Origin: Bacilli bacterium
Lineage (GTDB): Bacteria > Bacillota_I > Bacilli_A > RF39 > UBA660
Direction of reading: 5' to 3'
Length of the DNA stretch: 64,000 bases
Assembly (NCBI GenBank): GCA_017541445.1
Contig: JAFXZC010000009.1
Span: 62,001 to 126,000 of the forward strand
The notes beneath the pieces are model-generated. The model ran no database searches, was not told where the DNA came from, and saw nothing but the letters and a program-made list of their open reading frames with translations. Position numbers and translations under genes: made by a program. This document shows, piece after piece, positions 35,103 through 44,785 of the stretch; within the stretch, counting starts at the first letter, position 1; each line of letters begins with the position of its first letter.

Positions 35103-36551
35103 CTATACTATTTGTGAACCACCAGCTGAAGGCATTAGATTTTTATATCTATTACCTGTAGCAGTAATTTGATTATCACTATAAGAAGTTGTACCATTAG
35201 ATCTAAATGATAAATACTTATGATTTCTTACACCAGCTAAAGCATCTTTTACAGCAGTTTTAACTGTTTCAGGAGCATTACCATTCATATATCTCTTATA
35301 ACTACCATGTTGATATACAACAAATTGATTCTTAGCTGTTGCTTGAGCAACAGGATCAGTTCCATGACTTCTTATCCAAGCAGGAGTTTCACATCTATTT
35401 AGAATAGTAGTAATAACAGCTAATGCATCATCATATGATTTATCACTTTCAGCTGCTACTATAGCAGTTAATAATTCAATATCTGAATCTGACAAAGTAT
35501 ATGCTTTATTACCAACAGTAACTTCGAAACCTTTTTCAAGATTATTATGATACTTACTAACATCTATATTAGGATCCCCAGAACTAATAGTAACAGAAGT
35601 AGCATTTATTTGAGATCCGCCACCTGTACCTCCAGATGAAGATCCTCCACCTACAGTATAACTAGTTGTTGTATAAGATCCTCCACCAGATCGGCTTCCA
35701 CCGCCACTTCTAGTGCCACCACCTGTAGTATAAGTTGTTCTATTACCAGAAGTACCAGTTGATTCTACAGCATTTGAAGCAGTTAAATTAGTAGCAGTAG
35801 TATTTGGTTGACCCCAATAGTTACCAGTATTAACAATCTTAGTAATATCTTGATTCCATTCTGGATGACAACTACTTGTTCCAGGATTAGCATGCTTACT
35901 ACTATACCAAGAATCTTTATCTACAACGAATTCAACAACACATTTACCGTCATTATGACCCCATTTATTACATCCGGAATCATTTTGATTTTTTATATCT
36001 CCAATGATACATTTTAACACAGTACCATCTTTTTGATAAACATCTATATAATCACCAACATTACCAAAAGTAGTAGTAGTTGCAACAACATATCTATCTC
36101 CTATTTTAGCAAATCCTTCAGAATCAAAATTCATACCAGCATCTGAACGAAGTTTATATTGTTTTGAAGAAGTATTTGTAATACATTGCCAACCCATATA
36201 AGTATGAACACTACCTAATCCATCTGGTAATTCTATAGTAGATGTTTGTGTGCCTGTTCCTAAAGCTGCTCCATTTGTACCACCACCAGTAAAATCATTA
36301 GAATCAAATTGTATTAATTTAGCAGCATAATTAGATATATTAGTTATAACATTATTCAAATCTTCCTCTAAAGCACTTGCACTTCCAGATAAAGAAGAAG
36401 CTCCTGAAGAAAGACTAATTCCATCTATATCACTTATTCCACTTAATGTAGTTTTTACATTATCCAATACTGTCTTAAGACCACTATTGCCCGTAGTTAA
36501 AGAACTAGCTTTAGTAACTAAATTCGATTTACTATCAATATTTGTAGGCAT
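35103..36551 (-). CDS. SleB/CwlJ-type wall hydrolase with helical head
   Basis: 482 residues, no signal peptide. The first 90 residues are helical and Ser/Leu rich (GLKTVLDNVKTTLSGISDID), like an LXG/WXG-type leader. A Cys-containing domain (about residues 100-240) and a Gly/Ser/Thr-rich linker follow. The C-terminal 130 residues form a Hydrolase_2 domain (LLTAIVAAESDKSYDDALAV and NQFVVYQHGSY), the family of SleB spore-cortex and SwlA-type lytic transglycosylases, with the catalytic Glu in AAESD. The extended -10 promoter at 36573 starts the unit. It likely remodels peptidoglycan. Confidence 0.78.
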   Translation of the reverse strand: MPTNIDSKSNLVTKASSLTTGNSGLKTVLDNVKTTLSGISDIDGISLSSGASSLSGSASALEEDLNNVITNISNYAAKLIQFDSNDFTGGGTNGAALGTGTQTSTIELPDGLGSVHTYMGWQCITNTSSKQYKLRSDAGMNFDSEGFAKIGDRYVVATTTTFGNVGDYIDVYQKDGTVLKCIIGDIKNQNDSGCNKWGHNDGKCVVEFVVDKDSWYSSKHANPGTSSCHPEWNQDITKIVNTGNYWGQPNTTATNLTASNAVESTGTSGNRTTYTTGGGTRSGGGSRSGGGSYTTTSYTVGGGSSSGGTGGGSQINATSVTISSGDPNIDVSKYHNNLEKGFEVTVGNKAYTLSDSDIELLTAIVAAESDKSYDDALAVITTILNRCETPAWIRSHGTDPVAQATAKNQFVVYQHGSYKRYMNGNAPETVKTAVKDALAGVRNHKYLSFRSNGTTSYSDNQITATGNRYKNLMPSAGGSQIV

Positions 36552-36572
36552 CCAACCACCTCTATTATTAAT

Positions 36573-36581
36573 ATTATAACA
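36573..36581 (-). promoter_or_regulatory. Extended -10 promoter of the SleB/NlpC operon
   Basis: TGTTATAAT on the minus strand, about 21 bases before the start at 36551. Confidence 0.5.
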
Positions 36582-36595
36582 TAGTAAACAAAAAG

Positions 36596-36622
36596 AAAAA
36601 GTTCTAATAATATAGAACTTTA
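36596..36622 (-). terminator. Terminator of rimO
   Basis: AAGTTCTA / TAGAACTT stem with six-base loop and U run on the minus strand. Confidence 0.8.
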
Positions 36623-37915
36623 CAAAACTATAGCTAATAAATCATATTCTCTAGAATCAATTATTTTTACTTTAACGAAATCATTAATCATAATACCTTC
36701 TTTATATTCTACGTAAATAACACCATCTTCAGAAGGAACATCTCTATAACTTCTAGCTATAAAATAATCACCATTCTCAGTAATATTTTCTATTAATACC
36801 TCATATTCATTACCAATTAAATCCCTTAATAAATTACTAGATACTTCTTGTTGAATTTCCATTATTTTATTTCTTCTACTCTTTTTAACTTTTTCTTCTA
36901 TTTGATCGTTAAACTTAGCAGCAGGAGTACCATCTTCTTTAGAATAAGCAAAAGCACCTAATCTATCAAATCTACTCTCTTTAACAAATTTACATAATTC
37001 ATTAAAATCTTCTTCTGTTTCGCCAGGAAACCCAACTATTAATGTAGTTCTTAATACCACATCAGGTATTTCTTTTCTTAATTTATTAATTAAATTAATA
37101 ATAGAATCTTTATCACTTTTTCTATTCATCTTCTTTAATACATTATTAGAGATATGTTGAATAGGTAAATCAAAATAAGAACAAATCTTATCATTATTTT
37201 TAACAACTTCAATTAACTCATCATCTATTGATTCAGGATAACTATATAAAAATCTTATCCATTTAAAATTAAATCTACATAAATCATTTAATAATTCAGC
37301 TAATCTACTCTTACCATATAAATCAATACCATATTTAGTAGTATCTTGAGCAATAACAACTAATTCTTTAATACCTTTTTCTTCTAATCTCTTAGCTTCA
37401 TCTAATATTTCTTCATAAGGTCTAGAAACATATCTACCTTGAATATAAGGAATAGCACAATAAGTACAAAAATTACTACAACCTTCAGCAATCTTTAAAT
37501 AAGCCATACTGTCTCCCGTTGTAATTACTCTATCTTTATAATCTAACCTGTCGATAACTTTAGACTTATTAACAAGTTCTTCTATCATACTCCACATATC
37601 ACTATAATCACTAATCTTAACAAATAAGTCTACTTCAGGTAATTCTTTTTCTAATTCTTCTTTATATCTTTCAACTAAACAACCAGTTACAATTAAATAC
37701 TTACATTTATCACTTTTATATTCAGCCATTTCTAAAATAGTATTAATACCTTCATCTTTAGCAGATTCAATAAAACCACATGTATTAATTAAAATAATAT
37801 CAGCATCTTCAGGATTATTTACTATATCATAACCATGTTTCTTAAATAAACCTATCATTTCTTCAGTAACTACTAAATTTTTAGAACAACCCAAAGAAAT
37901 AAACCCTATTTTCAT
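36620..37915 (-). CDS. rimO: Ribosomal protein S12 methylthiotransferase RimO
   Basis: 431 residues. This radical SAM enzyme adds a methylthio group to S12. The N-terminal UPF0004 domain has Cys in SLGCSKNLV, NTCGFIE and VTGCLV. The radical SAM triad is CSNFCTYCAIPY, and the TRAM domain ends the protein. IAQDTTKYG distinguishes RimO from MiaB. GAGGTGAG precedes the ATG at 37915; GTG at 37924 is the alternative. Confidence 0.95.
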   Translation of the reverse strand: MKIGFISLGCSKNLVVTEEMIGLFKKHGYDIVNNPEDADIILINTCGFIESAKDEGINTILEMAEYKSDKCKYLIVTGCLVERYKEELEKELPEVDLFVKISDYSDMWSMIEELVNKSKVIDRLDYKDRVITTGDSMAYLKIAEGCSNFCTYCAIPYIQGRYVSRPYEEILDEAKRLEEKGIKELVVIAQDTTKYGIDLYGKSRLAELLNDLCRFNFKWIRFLYSYPESIDDELIEVVKNNDKICSYFDLPIQHISNNVLKKMNRKSDKDSIINLINKLRKEIPDVVLRTTLIVGFPGETEEDFNELCKFVKESRFDRLGAFAYSKEDGTPAAKFNDQIEEKVKKSRRNKIMEIQQEVSSNLLRDLIGNEYEVLIENITENGDYFIARSYRDVPSEDGVIYVEYKEGIMINDFVKVKIIDSREYDLLAIVL

Positions 37916-37954
37916 TCTTCTCACCTCAAAGTCCTCAGTATTATATCATAACAA

Positions 37955-37985
37955 ATAAAAAACTGATACTATGTATCAGAATTTT
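37955..37985 (-). terminator. Terminator of htrA-like gene
   Basis: CTGATAC / GTATCAG stem with short loop and U run on the minus strand, overlapping the stop. Confidence 0.75.
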
Positions 37986-39105
37986 TTACTAAAGTTACTT
38001 TAGTTGTCTTTGTATCATCATTTCTAATATACTTAATTGTAATTGTATCTCCAGCTTTATACTTATATAATTGATATCTTAATTCAGCACTTGACTTAAC
38101 AGCAACATCATTAATTTCAACTATTAAATCACCTTTTCTTAATCCACCAGTATCTGCAGGAGAACCTTCAACTATATCAGTAACAATAACACCAGTAGCA
38201 TCATCATCTAAACCATATTCTCTTCTAGTAGAATTACTAATATCAGTCATATAAATACCAATTTGTGGTCTAGAAGTATCTTCACCATTAATAATAGCAT
38301 CTGCATATAAAATAGCGTCTTCTATAGGTATAGCAAATCCCATACCTTCAACACCACTATCAACTAATTTCATATTAGTTAAACCAATAACTTCACCATT
38401 ACTATTACATAAAGGTCCACCAGAGTTACCACTATTAATAGCAGCATCTGTTTGCATTGATTTCATAATATAATTATTAGAATAACTATTTAAAGCAACA
38501 GCTACTTCTCTATCTTTACCAGAAAGAATACCTCTAGTAACTGTCCAAGCATATACACCACTATCTAATGGAGCACCAACAGCAAATACAGTATCACCTA
38601 AACGAGATTTTTCATTATCTCCCATTTCAGCAACTACTAATTCTTTATCTGTTTCATAAGATAGAACAGCAACATCATTATACATATCACTACCTTCTAC
38701 CTTAACCTCTACTTCTGTCTTATCAGTAAATACTACCTTTATAGTATCTCCACCTTTAATAACATGGTGGTTAGTTAATAAATAATATACATTTTCTTCT
38801 TTTTTATAAATAAAACCAGAACCAGTAGCATATAACTTACCATCTACAAAATTCTCTACTATAACAACAGAATCATATATTTTTTCAACAGCATCAGCTA
38901 TACCAGTATCAGTAACAGTAACTTCTTTCTCAGTCTTAGTTATATTAGTAACAGTTGTATTTTTATAATCAGGACTATACTTTAAAAACAAAAATATTCC
39001 ACCAGCACCTGCTGCAAAACTACAAATCATAAAAAACAAAATTAAAATAACTAAACCAACTTTACTTTTCTTTTTTGGCATTTCACTATAATTATCAGTT
39101 TCCAT
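37969..39105 (-). CDS. htrA: HtrA/DegP-type membrane-anchored serine protease
   Basis: 378 residues. A cytoplasmic head rich in Lys, one membrane helix (about residues 17-42) and a trypsin-like domain with the triad His114 (LTNHHVIKGG), Asp144 (YNDVAVLS) and Ser228 (GNSGGPL). One PDZ domain (about residues 275-370, IGIYMTDIS ... AGDTITIKYIR) completes it. It degrades misfolded proteins outside the membrane. The start overlaps the Abi_2-type gene by 11 bases. AAGGA is nine bases before the ATG at 39105. Confidence 0.95.
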   Translation of the reverse strand: METDNYSEMPKKKSKVGLVILILFFMICSFAAGAGGIFLFLKYSPDYKNTTVTNITKTEKEVTVTDTGIADAVEKIYDSVVIVENFVDGKLYATGSGFIYKKEENVYYLLTNHHVIKGGDTIKVVFTDKTEVEVKVEGSDMYNDVAVLSYETDKELVVAEMGDNEKSRLGDTVFAVGAPLDSGVYAWTVTRGILSGKDREVAVALNSYSNNYIMKSMQTDAAINSGNSGGPLCNSNGEVIGLTNMKLVDSGVEGMGFAIPIEDAILYADAIINGEDTSRPQIGIYMTDISNSTRREYGLDDDATGVIVTDIVEGSPADTGGLRKGDLIVEINDVAVKSSAELRYQLYKYKAGDTITIKYIRNDDTKTTKVTLVKNSDT

Positions 39106-40036
39106 GTTCATCCATCCTTGCTATATCTTTATAATTCAAAGGAATTCCCATCCTATCAAGAATCTTATCAATCTTAATAGTCTTAATCTTTCCATCTAAT
39201 ATATCTATTTCATATGATAATTCATTAATTAACAAAGTAAAATCTTCTTCTCTCAGCAATTGTTTTAAAATAATAATTAAAGCAAATACATCATTCTTAC
39301 CATAAATATATTCTCCATCTTCTTTTGGTATACCTAAAAAACTATGATAAGCAGTATCATCTATCACTCTTTGAGTCTTATGATCATACATAATATCTTC
39401 ATGAGCACATAGATTTCTAAAATTAGCTAATAACGATAAACTAGTCATTAAAGTATTAACACTAATACCATAAACACTAGCTATTTCTTTTTGATCTTCT
39501 GGTTTTAAAATAGTATATAATTCAGAAATAAGACCAAAAGATAAAACTTTAACAACTACCCAAAAAGGAACATATCCATAATTAGTCATATAATGCATTG
39601 TAGCACTATGTTGTCCTCCATTAATTCTTATCTGTCTCTTAATCTTTTTCAACAAATCATTCACTTGTCTAACTCTATCCCCAGATCTATCAAAGTTAGC
39701 TGGATTTAAATAATACTTTTCTTTAATACCATATTTTCTAGACAATTGATAAGAGAATATACTCTTAGCATTATTTTCTACTATTAAAATATTCTTAAAA
39801 AATATATTTCTTATTTGTCTATCAAAATTGAACATCGCATATAATTCTTTAAACTCTGTCCCCGGAATAAACATCCTATCTTTCTCTGACTTCAAGAATA
39901 GATGTCTATATCCTGATAGAAAAAAGTAATTTTCTCTTAAAAGAACATCTTTAGCATAGTAATAATCATCAATAGTAAGACCCTTACTTTTTAAAATCTC
40001 AATTTGTTCATCAATGGTTTTAAATGTTTTTATCAT
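39095..40036 (-). CDS. Abi_2 (AbiD/AbiF-like) HEPN-type abortive infection protein
   Basis: 313 residues. The N-terminal part shows Abi_2 sequence (TIDEQIEILKSKGLTIDD, ENYFFLSGYRHLF) and the middle FDRQIRNIFFKNILIVENN, as in AbiD/AbiF. LANFRNLCAHEDIMYDHKT gives the R-x4-H motif of HEPN ribonucleases, so an RNase acting on host or phage RNA is likely. Such proteins are anti-phage defence factors. No antitoxin is beside it; the gene runs into htrA with an 11-base overlap. Confidence 0.88.
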   Translation of the reverse strand: MIKTFKTIDEQIEILKSKGLTIDDYYYAKDVLLRENYFFLSGYRHLFLKSEKDRMFIPGTEFKELYAMFNFDRQIRNIFFKNILIVENNAKSIFSYQLSRKYGIKEKYYLNPANFDRSGDRVRQVNDLLKKIKRQIRINGGQHSATMHYMTNYGYVPFWVVVKVLSFGLISELYTILKPEDQKEIASVYGISVNTLMTSLSLLANFRNLCAHEDIMYDHKTQRVIDDTAYHSFLGIPKEDGEYIYGKNDVFALIIILKQLLREEDFTLLINELSYEIDILDGKIKTIKIDKILDRMGIPLNYKDIARMDEHGN

Positions 40037-40152
40037 TCAATAGCCACCACCCTATTTATCTAGATTATTATACCACAATTAAGATTTCAATTAAATGATA
40101 TATTTGAAATATGTACATTATGTTATAATAATGTGAAAAGAAGGTGAAAACT

Positions 40153-41097
40153 ATGCCATCATGTACAACACACTATATTCATAGTAATGAAGTATATAAA
40201 ATACTAAATAAAGAGACAAAAAAAGATATAGAAGCTAATAAAGATATATATAATTTATTTGCTCAAAGTCATGATTATTTCTATTATAGCTTTAATAAAG
40301 ATATCAAAGATATTGGTTTTCAAGGACACCATTACTATACAAGAGACTTTCTAATTAATATCATTAAATATATAAAAGATAATAAATTACAAAATAATAA
40401 ACAAACACTATGTTGTTTATATGGTTATATTACCCATTATGTCTTAGATTCTATCTGTCATCCTTTCATATTTTATAAAACAGGAGTCTATAGACATAAT
40501 AAAGAAACAAAAAAATATAAAGGTCTACACGCTAAAATGGAAAATGATATAGATTCAATTTATTATGAAAAATATTATCATAAAAAATATAATGGCTTTA
40601 ATATATCAAAAGAAGTAATAAAAAAACCTAATTGGAATACAGAAGTTACTAATTTATTAAATCATGTCTATTCAAAAACATATAACATAGATAATATAGA
40701 ACCATTATTAAAAAAATGTGTTAAACAAATGAAACTAACTACATATCTAACATCTAAAGATAGAATAGGTTTAAAACTATCTATATTTACAATAGTAGAT
40801 GTATTTACCAAAGGACAACTAGCTAGTTATAGTACACATCATAAACCAAATATAGACTATTTAAATAAGGAACATAAAGAATGGACAAATCCATGTTATA
40901 AAGAAATAACATCTAATAAATCATTTGATGAATTATTTGATGAAGCAACTAAAAAAGCAGCTCAAATAATTGAAACTGCTCATAATTATTTATTTAATAA
41001 TAAAAGTTTTAAAACTCTTGATATCATAACTAATTTAGATTATGCATCTGGTATAGATATAGATAAAGACAAGAGAATGGAATATTTCGAATTTTAG
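40153..41097 (+). CDS. Zinc-dependent phospholipase C-like protein
   Basis: 314 residues, no signal peptide. The N-terminal 190 residues resemble the Zn_dep_PLPC fold: His-rich THYIHSNE, HDYFYYSF, GHHYYTRDFL and YGYITHYVLDSICHPFIFYK, all candidate zinc ligands. The first His near the N-terminus is typical of the family even without a signal. The intracellular location suggests a different substrate from secreted phospholipases. AAGGTG supports ATG 40153 over the GTG at 40144. Confidence 0.8.
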   Translation: MPSCTTHYIHSNEVYKILNKETKKDIEANKDIYNLFAQSHDYFYYSFNKDIKDIGFQGHHYYTRDFLINIIKYIKDNKLQNNKQTLCCLYGYITHYVLDSICHPFIFYKTGVYRHNKETKKYKGLHAKMENDIDSIYYEKYYHKKYNGFNISKEVIKKPNWNTEVTNLLNHVYSKTYNIDNIEPLLKKCVKQMKLTTYLTSKDRIGLKLSIFTIVDVFTKGQLASYSTHHKPNIDYLNKEHKEWTNPCYKEITSNKSFDELFDEATKKAAQIIETAHNYLFNNKSFKTLDIITNLDYASGIDIDKDKRMEYFEF

Positions 41098-41112
41098 AAA
41101 TATTCTTTTTTA
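41080..41112 (+). terminator. Terminator of the phospholipase C-like gene
   Basis: GAATATTTC / GAAATATTC stem, eight-base loop and six T. Confidence 0.8.
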
Positions 41113-42693
41113 ATTCAATAAAATACTAGCAACTATTACCAATAAAGAAAACACTAATATAATAAATACTAATAAACTATTAGATAAAATATAACCAGAA
41201 GGTGCATCTTCATCAGCCATTAATTTTAATATCATAGTTTGAGTTAACTCTTTATCAGGATCTTCATCCTCTTCTATAACATTATCTTTAGAAACACTAT
41301 ATCCATCTAAATAATAATTATATTCATCATTAGGACTATAATCATCTAATAATAAATTATCTTTATTACTACTTAAAATAACCCCTGAAATATCACAATA
41401 TTGATCAGTTATTCTTATTGCATGTAATAAATCATCTTTAGTACTATTTACCTTCATATTAGTCTTAAAACTATAATCAGTCCTATATAAAGGAAGACCA
41501 ATACCAAATAAATCTAGCATAGAATCATATATATCATTAGCATTAACAGCTCTACCTCTCTTACTAGACCAATCAAAATATCTAGAATCTAAACCAATAG
41601 CATCTATTAATCTAACACCATCTCTTTGTTCTACCTTTTTAATATAATCCATAATAGTAACTACTTTACTACTCTTTTCAGGTAAAAATTCAAAATCTTC
41701 ACAATATACTAATTCTGTATCACTAAAATACTTTCTAACTATCTTAATAAAATCTATAAAATATAAATCACCATTACTAGGATTTTTACCTACATACTTA
41801 TTCCAAGGACAATTTAAATATAAAACATCATTTTGTCTATCATTAGCTATATCACTAATAACATCTATCTGTCTAAATCTATAACCCTTTTCTTTAGCCC
41901 AATTAGCTAAATATTTAATATATTCTTCCCAGAACAATAATACTATTCTTCTACATTCCTCAGGACTCTTATTAGCTAATTCTCTTTCTAAAGAAGAAGG
42001 AAATATATTAGCATTCAATAAATTAGATAACTTAATTTGCTTACCATGTTCTATAGCAAAATCAAATACTCTTTCTAAATGTTCTAAAGAAATAGCATTT
42101 TTATTAAATTCACCATCAATAAATAAAGGAGAACTACTTTTAACAACCATATCCATTCTTGAATCTAAATCATCATTTACTAAATCAACATTCCTCATAA
42201 AATTACTACGTAATTTCTTCATATCATCAAAAGATATCTTTTCTAACATAGAACAAATAGTAATATTAATATCTTTATATTTATTAATTAATTCATCTCT
42301 ACCTCTAATAAAATATAACATTTTACCCTCTAAAGAATAATCTAATGCATCTGCTTCATCATATAATTTAAATAACTCTACCATTAATACATTAATACTA
42401 TCTCCAAAGAATTTATCAGGATTTGAAACATTATGTTGTTTATTATAGTTTTCTAACATATTATTAATAAATGTCTTTTCAGCTTCTTGTGGATCTACAC
42501 GAACATCCATTAAACTTGCTAAAGAAGCATCAACTATCTTAATAGCTTCATCATAACTACATTCTAAAGACATATACTTAGTTACTAAATCTTCTACTTT
42601 CTCATCACTTATCATACCGGGATAATTTGAATTTAATTCACTAGCTAAATCCCTAATATGACTCTCCAACCTTATTCTTTCAGTCCCAGTCAT
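41110..42693 (-). CDS. Large tail-anchored protein, unknown function
   Basis: 527 residues, cytoplasmic except for one C-terminal membrane helix (about the last 22 residues), so tail-anchored. No family recognised. The centre has patterns such as VTIMDYIKKVEQRDGVRLID and SSKRGRAVNANDIYDSML, and the C-terminal 120 residues before the helix are acidic. GAGGTG supports ATG 42693; GTG at 42702 is the alternative. It is the downstream gene of a unit flanked by terminators. Confidence 0.7.
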   Translation of the reverse strand: MTGTERIRLESHIRDLASELNSNYPGMISDEKVEDLVTKYMSLECSYDEAIKIVDASLASLMDVRVDPQEAEKTFINNMLENYNKQHNVSNPDKFFGDSINVLMVELFKLYDEADALDYSLEGKMLYFIRGRDELINKYKDINITICSMLEKISFDDMKKLRSNFMRNVDLVNDDLDSRMDMVVKSSSPLFIDGEFNKNAISLEHLERVFDFAIEHGKQIKLSNLLNANIFPSSLERELANKSPEECRRIVLLFWEEYIKYLANWAKEKGYRFRQIDVISDIANDRQNDVLYLNCPWNKYVGKNPSNGDLYFIDFIKIVRKYFSDTELVYCEDFEFLPEKSSKVVTIMDYIKKVEQRDGVRLIDAIGLDSRYFDWSSKRGRAVNANDIYDSMLDLFGIGLPLYRTDYSFKTNMKVNSTKDDLLHAIRITDQYCDISGVILSSNKDNLLLDDYSPNDEYNYYLDGYSVSKDNVIEEDEDPDKELTQTMILKLMADEDAPSGYILSNSLLVFIILVFSLLVIVASILLN

Positions 42694-42742
42694 ATAAAAC
42701 ACCTCTTAAACCAAAATAATTCACTAAATGTATAATAACACA

Positions 42743-42769
42743 CAAAAAAGAGATTATCATCTCTTTTAT
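42743..42769 (-). terminator. Terminator of the 42766 membrane protein gene
   Basis: AAAGAGAT / ATCTCTTT stem with U run on the minus strand. Confidence 0.8.
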
Positions 42770-43629
42770 TTATATACCTCACTACTAACATAATAATACT
42801 TATTATTTTCATCCAACTTAAAAATATGTTTAAAAGTTAAATTATCACTACTCTTTAATTCATAATAATGACTTTCTGCATCATAAGAATGTAAATAATA
42901 ATTACTATAATTAGTATTTACTTCTATACCAACTCTTTTATCAACTAAATAGCCTTTATCATAAATAACAATAGTATTATCTTCATCAATAGTTACTTTA
43001 ACTATTTCAAACTTATTAATTATTTCTCCTCCATCAGTAGCACTAGAAACTACTTTACCACACATATAGCTTCCATCTTCTTGTAATAAACATAGCAAAT
43101 TATCTTTAGGTCTATATTCCTCCACAAGATCAACACTACCATTTTTAAAATCTACTCTTAAACCAGATTCTAAATTAGATTTAGTAATATAAAATACTTT
43201 ACAATAATCTTGATTAGTTGAAGTACCATCTTCATTTTCAATAGAATCTACTAAGAAATTATTAGCACAATAAATAGAACCATACCAAGAACGAGGAATA
43301 GTATCTTCTTTATAATATTTATTATTTAATACATTATCAAAAGCTATTTTAAGTTTAACATCATTATCTAAAGAATCTATATTAGCTCCTTTAGAATTAT
43401 ATAAATATACTTTATTTTTTAAAAAATTATCTAATTCAGCAATAGTTTCACTAAATTCACTATTATTAGTTATATCTTTTGTTCCAATTTCAGTTGCAAT
43501 AGGAGTAGAGTCTTCTTCTTCTAATAAATATTTATTAGCTAAGTAATATCCTCCACCTACACCTAATCCTAGAAATATTACAAATAGCAAAAATTTCAAA
43601 AATCCGCCAGATTTATTTCTTTTAGCCAC
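42766..43629 (-). CDS. Single-pass membrane protein, unknown outer domain
   Basis: 287 residues starting at GTG 43629 (VAKRNKSGG), which has GGAGATG six bases upstream; the ORF could start earlier, but that site is poorly placed. One membrane helix (about residues 9-32) carries a GVGGGYYLANKYL end, and a 250-residue extracytoplasmic domain follows with a few Cys (YCANNF, DYCKVF, LLCLLQ, YMCGKV). No family recognised. Confidence 0.72.
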   Translation of the reverse strand: MAKRNKSGGFLKFLLFVIFLGLGVGGGYYLANKYLLEEEDSTPIATEIGTKDITNNSEFSETIAELDNFLKNKVYLYNSKGANIDSLDNDVKLKIAFDNVLNNKYYKEDTIPRSWYGSIYCANNFLVDSIENEDGTSTNQDYCKVFYITKSNLESGLRVDFKNGSVDLVEEYRPKDNLLCLLQEDGSYMCGKVVSSATDGGEIINKFEIVKVTIDEDNTIVIYDKGYLVDKRVGIEVNTNYSNYYLHSYDAESHYYELKSSDNLTFKHIFKLDENNKYYYVSSEVYK

Positions 43630-43662
43630 GTGAACATCTCCAATCCATAACATAATTATATC

Positions 43663-43692
43663 AAAAAATATCACAAAAATCTTGTGATATTT
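43663..43692 (-). terminator. Terminator of the alpha/beta hydrolase at 43723
   Basis: AAATATCACAA / TTGTGATATTT stem with U run on the minus strand. Confidence 0.8.
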
Positions 43693-43722
43693 ACAAAAAT
43701 AATCAACATAGTGTTAAGTAAA

Positions 43723-44733
43723 TCAATTTATAAAAGTATTTACCATAAATTCATAAAACTTCTCTTCTTCTTCAAAATGAGGAAAATGAGATGATTCTTC
43801 AAATAAAATATATTCTTTATTATCACATTCTATACTATCAAAGTATTCTTTTGCTAACTTAGGATTAGTTGTTCCATCATATTTACCCATTACCATATAA
43901 ACTGGAATATCTACTTTATTAACTATCTTATCTAAAGGTTCTTTAATTACTTCTTCCCATAATATATCCATATATTTAGAACCATAATAATATCTAATAC
44001 CATCTAATAAATTAGACTCTCTACTAAATAAATAACTTCTAGTTAATTCTTTACCAATATCAACATTTCTTTCTTGATACCCATATTTATGTAAAATACT
44101 TCTAGGTACAGACCTTGTTCCATTATCTATATCATCTTTAATACTTTCTAAATACTTAATACTACTAATGTTATTATCTTCTTTTAATATTTCCATTATT
44201 TCATCATAAGTATATTGTTCACTCTTAATAGAATCAACTACTTGACCAATACCAACAAAAGCTAAATAATTATCTGGTTCTTTATTAACAGCTAACATAC
44301 CGATATAAGATCCCCAAGAATGACCAACTAATATTATTTTATCTACATCTAAATAATCTTTAATATATTTAGTTAACTCCAATAAATCATTAACATGTGT
44401 CTCAATATGCATATCACTATAATCTTCAAAAAAATGATATGAATTACCTGCTCCTCTTTCAGCATAATTAACTACTATAAAATCTTTTTCTAATAAATCT
44501 TGATACTTTCTCATAAAAGAATAATCAGGTAAAGAAGGACCCCCATGTACATATAAAATAACAGGATTCTTCTTATCATTACCTCTGATCATAACTTCTA
44601 ATTTAGTACCATTTATATCTACATTCTTTATTTCACTAATACCATTATCTATTTTCTTAGTCCAAGTAGGATGACATATATAAATAATTAATAATAATAA
44701 AATACAACCAATAACAATTAATACTTTCTTCAT
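43723..44733 (-). CDS. Proline iminopeptidase-like alpha/beta hydrolase, membrane-anchored
   Basis: 336 residues. An N-terminal membrane helix (about residues 3-20) tethers an alpha/beta hydrolase domain with the HGGP oxyanion motif (residues 63-66), nucleophile Ser139 in GHSWGS, an Asp in MGKYDGTTNP and a His in ESSHFPHFE. The HGGP loop is typical of the proline iminopeptidase (S33) group, but substrate cannot be read from sequence. It acts outside the membrane if the helix is an anchor. Confidence 0.82.
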   Translation of the reverse strand: MKKVLIVIGCILLLLIIYICHPTWTKKIDNGISEIKNVDINGTKLEVMIRGNDKKNPVILYVHGGPSLPDYSFMRKYQDLLEKDFIVVNYAERGAGNSYHFFEDYSDMHIETHVNDLLELTKYIKDYLDVDKIILVGHSWGSYIGMLAVNKEPDNYLAFVGIGQVVDSIKSEQYTYDEIMEILKEDNNISSIKYLESIKDDIDNGTRSVPRSILHKYGYQERNVDIGKELTRSYLFSRESNLLDGIRYYYGSKYMDILWEEVIKEPLDKIVNKVDIPVYMVMGKYDGTTNPKLAKEYFDSIECDNKEYILFEESSHFPHFEEEEKFYEFMVNTFIN

Positions 44734-44760
44734 ATTTATACCTCTTAATTATTTTAACAT

Positions 44761-44785
44761 AAAAAAAGTCCTAAAAAGGACTTAA
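44761..44785 (-). terminator. Terminator of the alpha/beta hydrolase at 44782
   Basis: AAGTCC / GGACTT stem with U run on the minus strand. Confidence 0.75.

Noticed and set aside
35103..36551. Spore-germination enzyme because of the SleB-type domain
   Set aside because: Hydrolase_2 domains also occur in non-sporulating bacteria, and no other spore-specific gene is present; SpoVG is not spore-specific.
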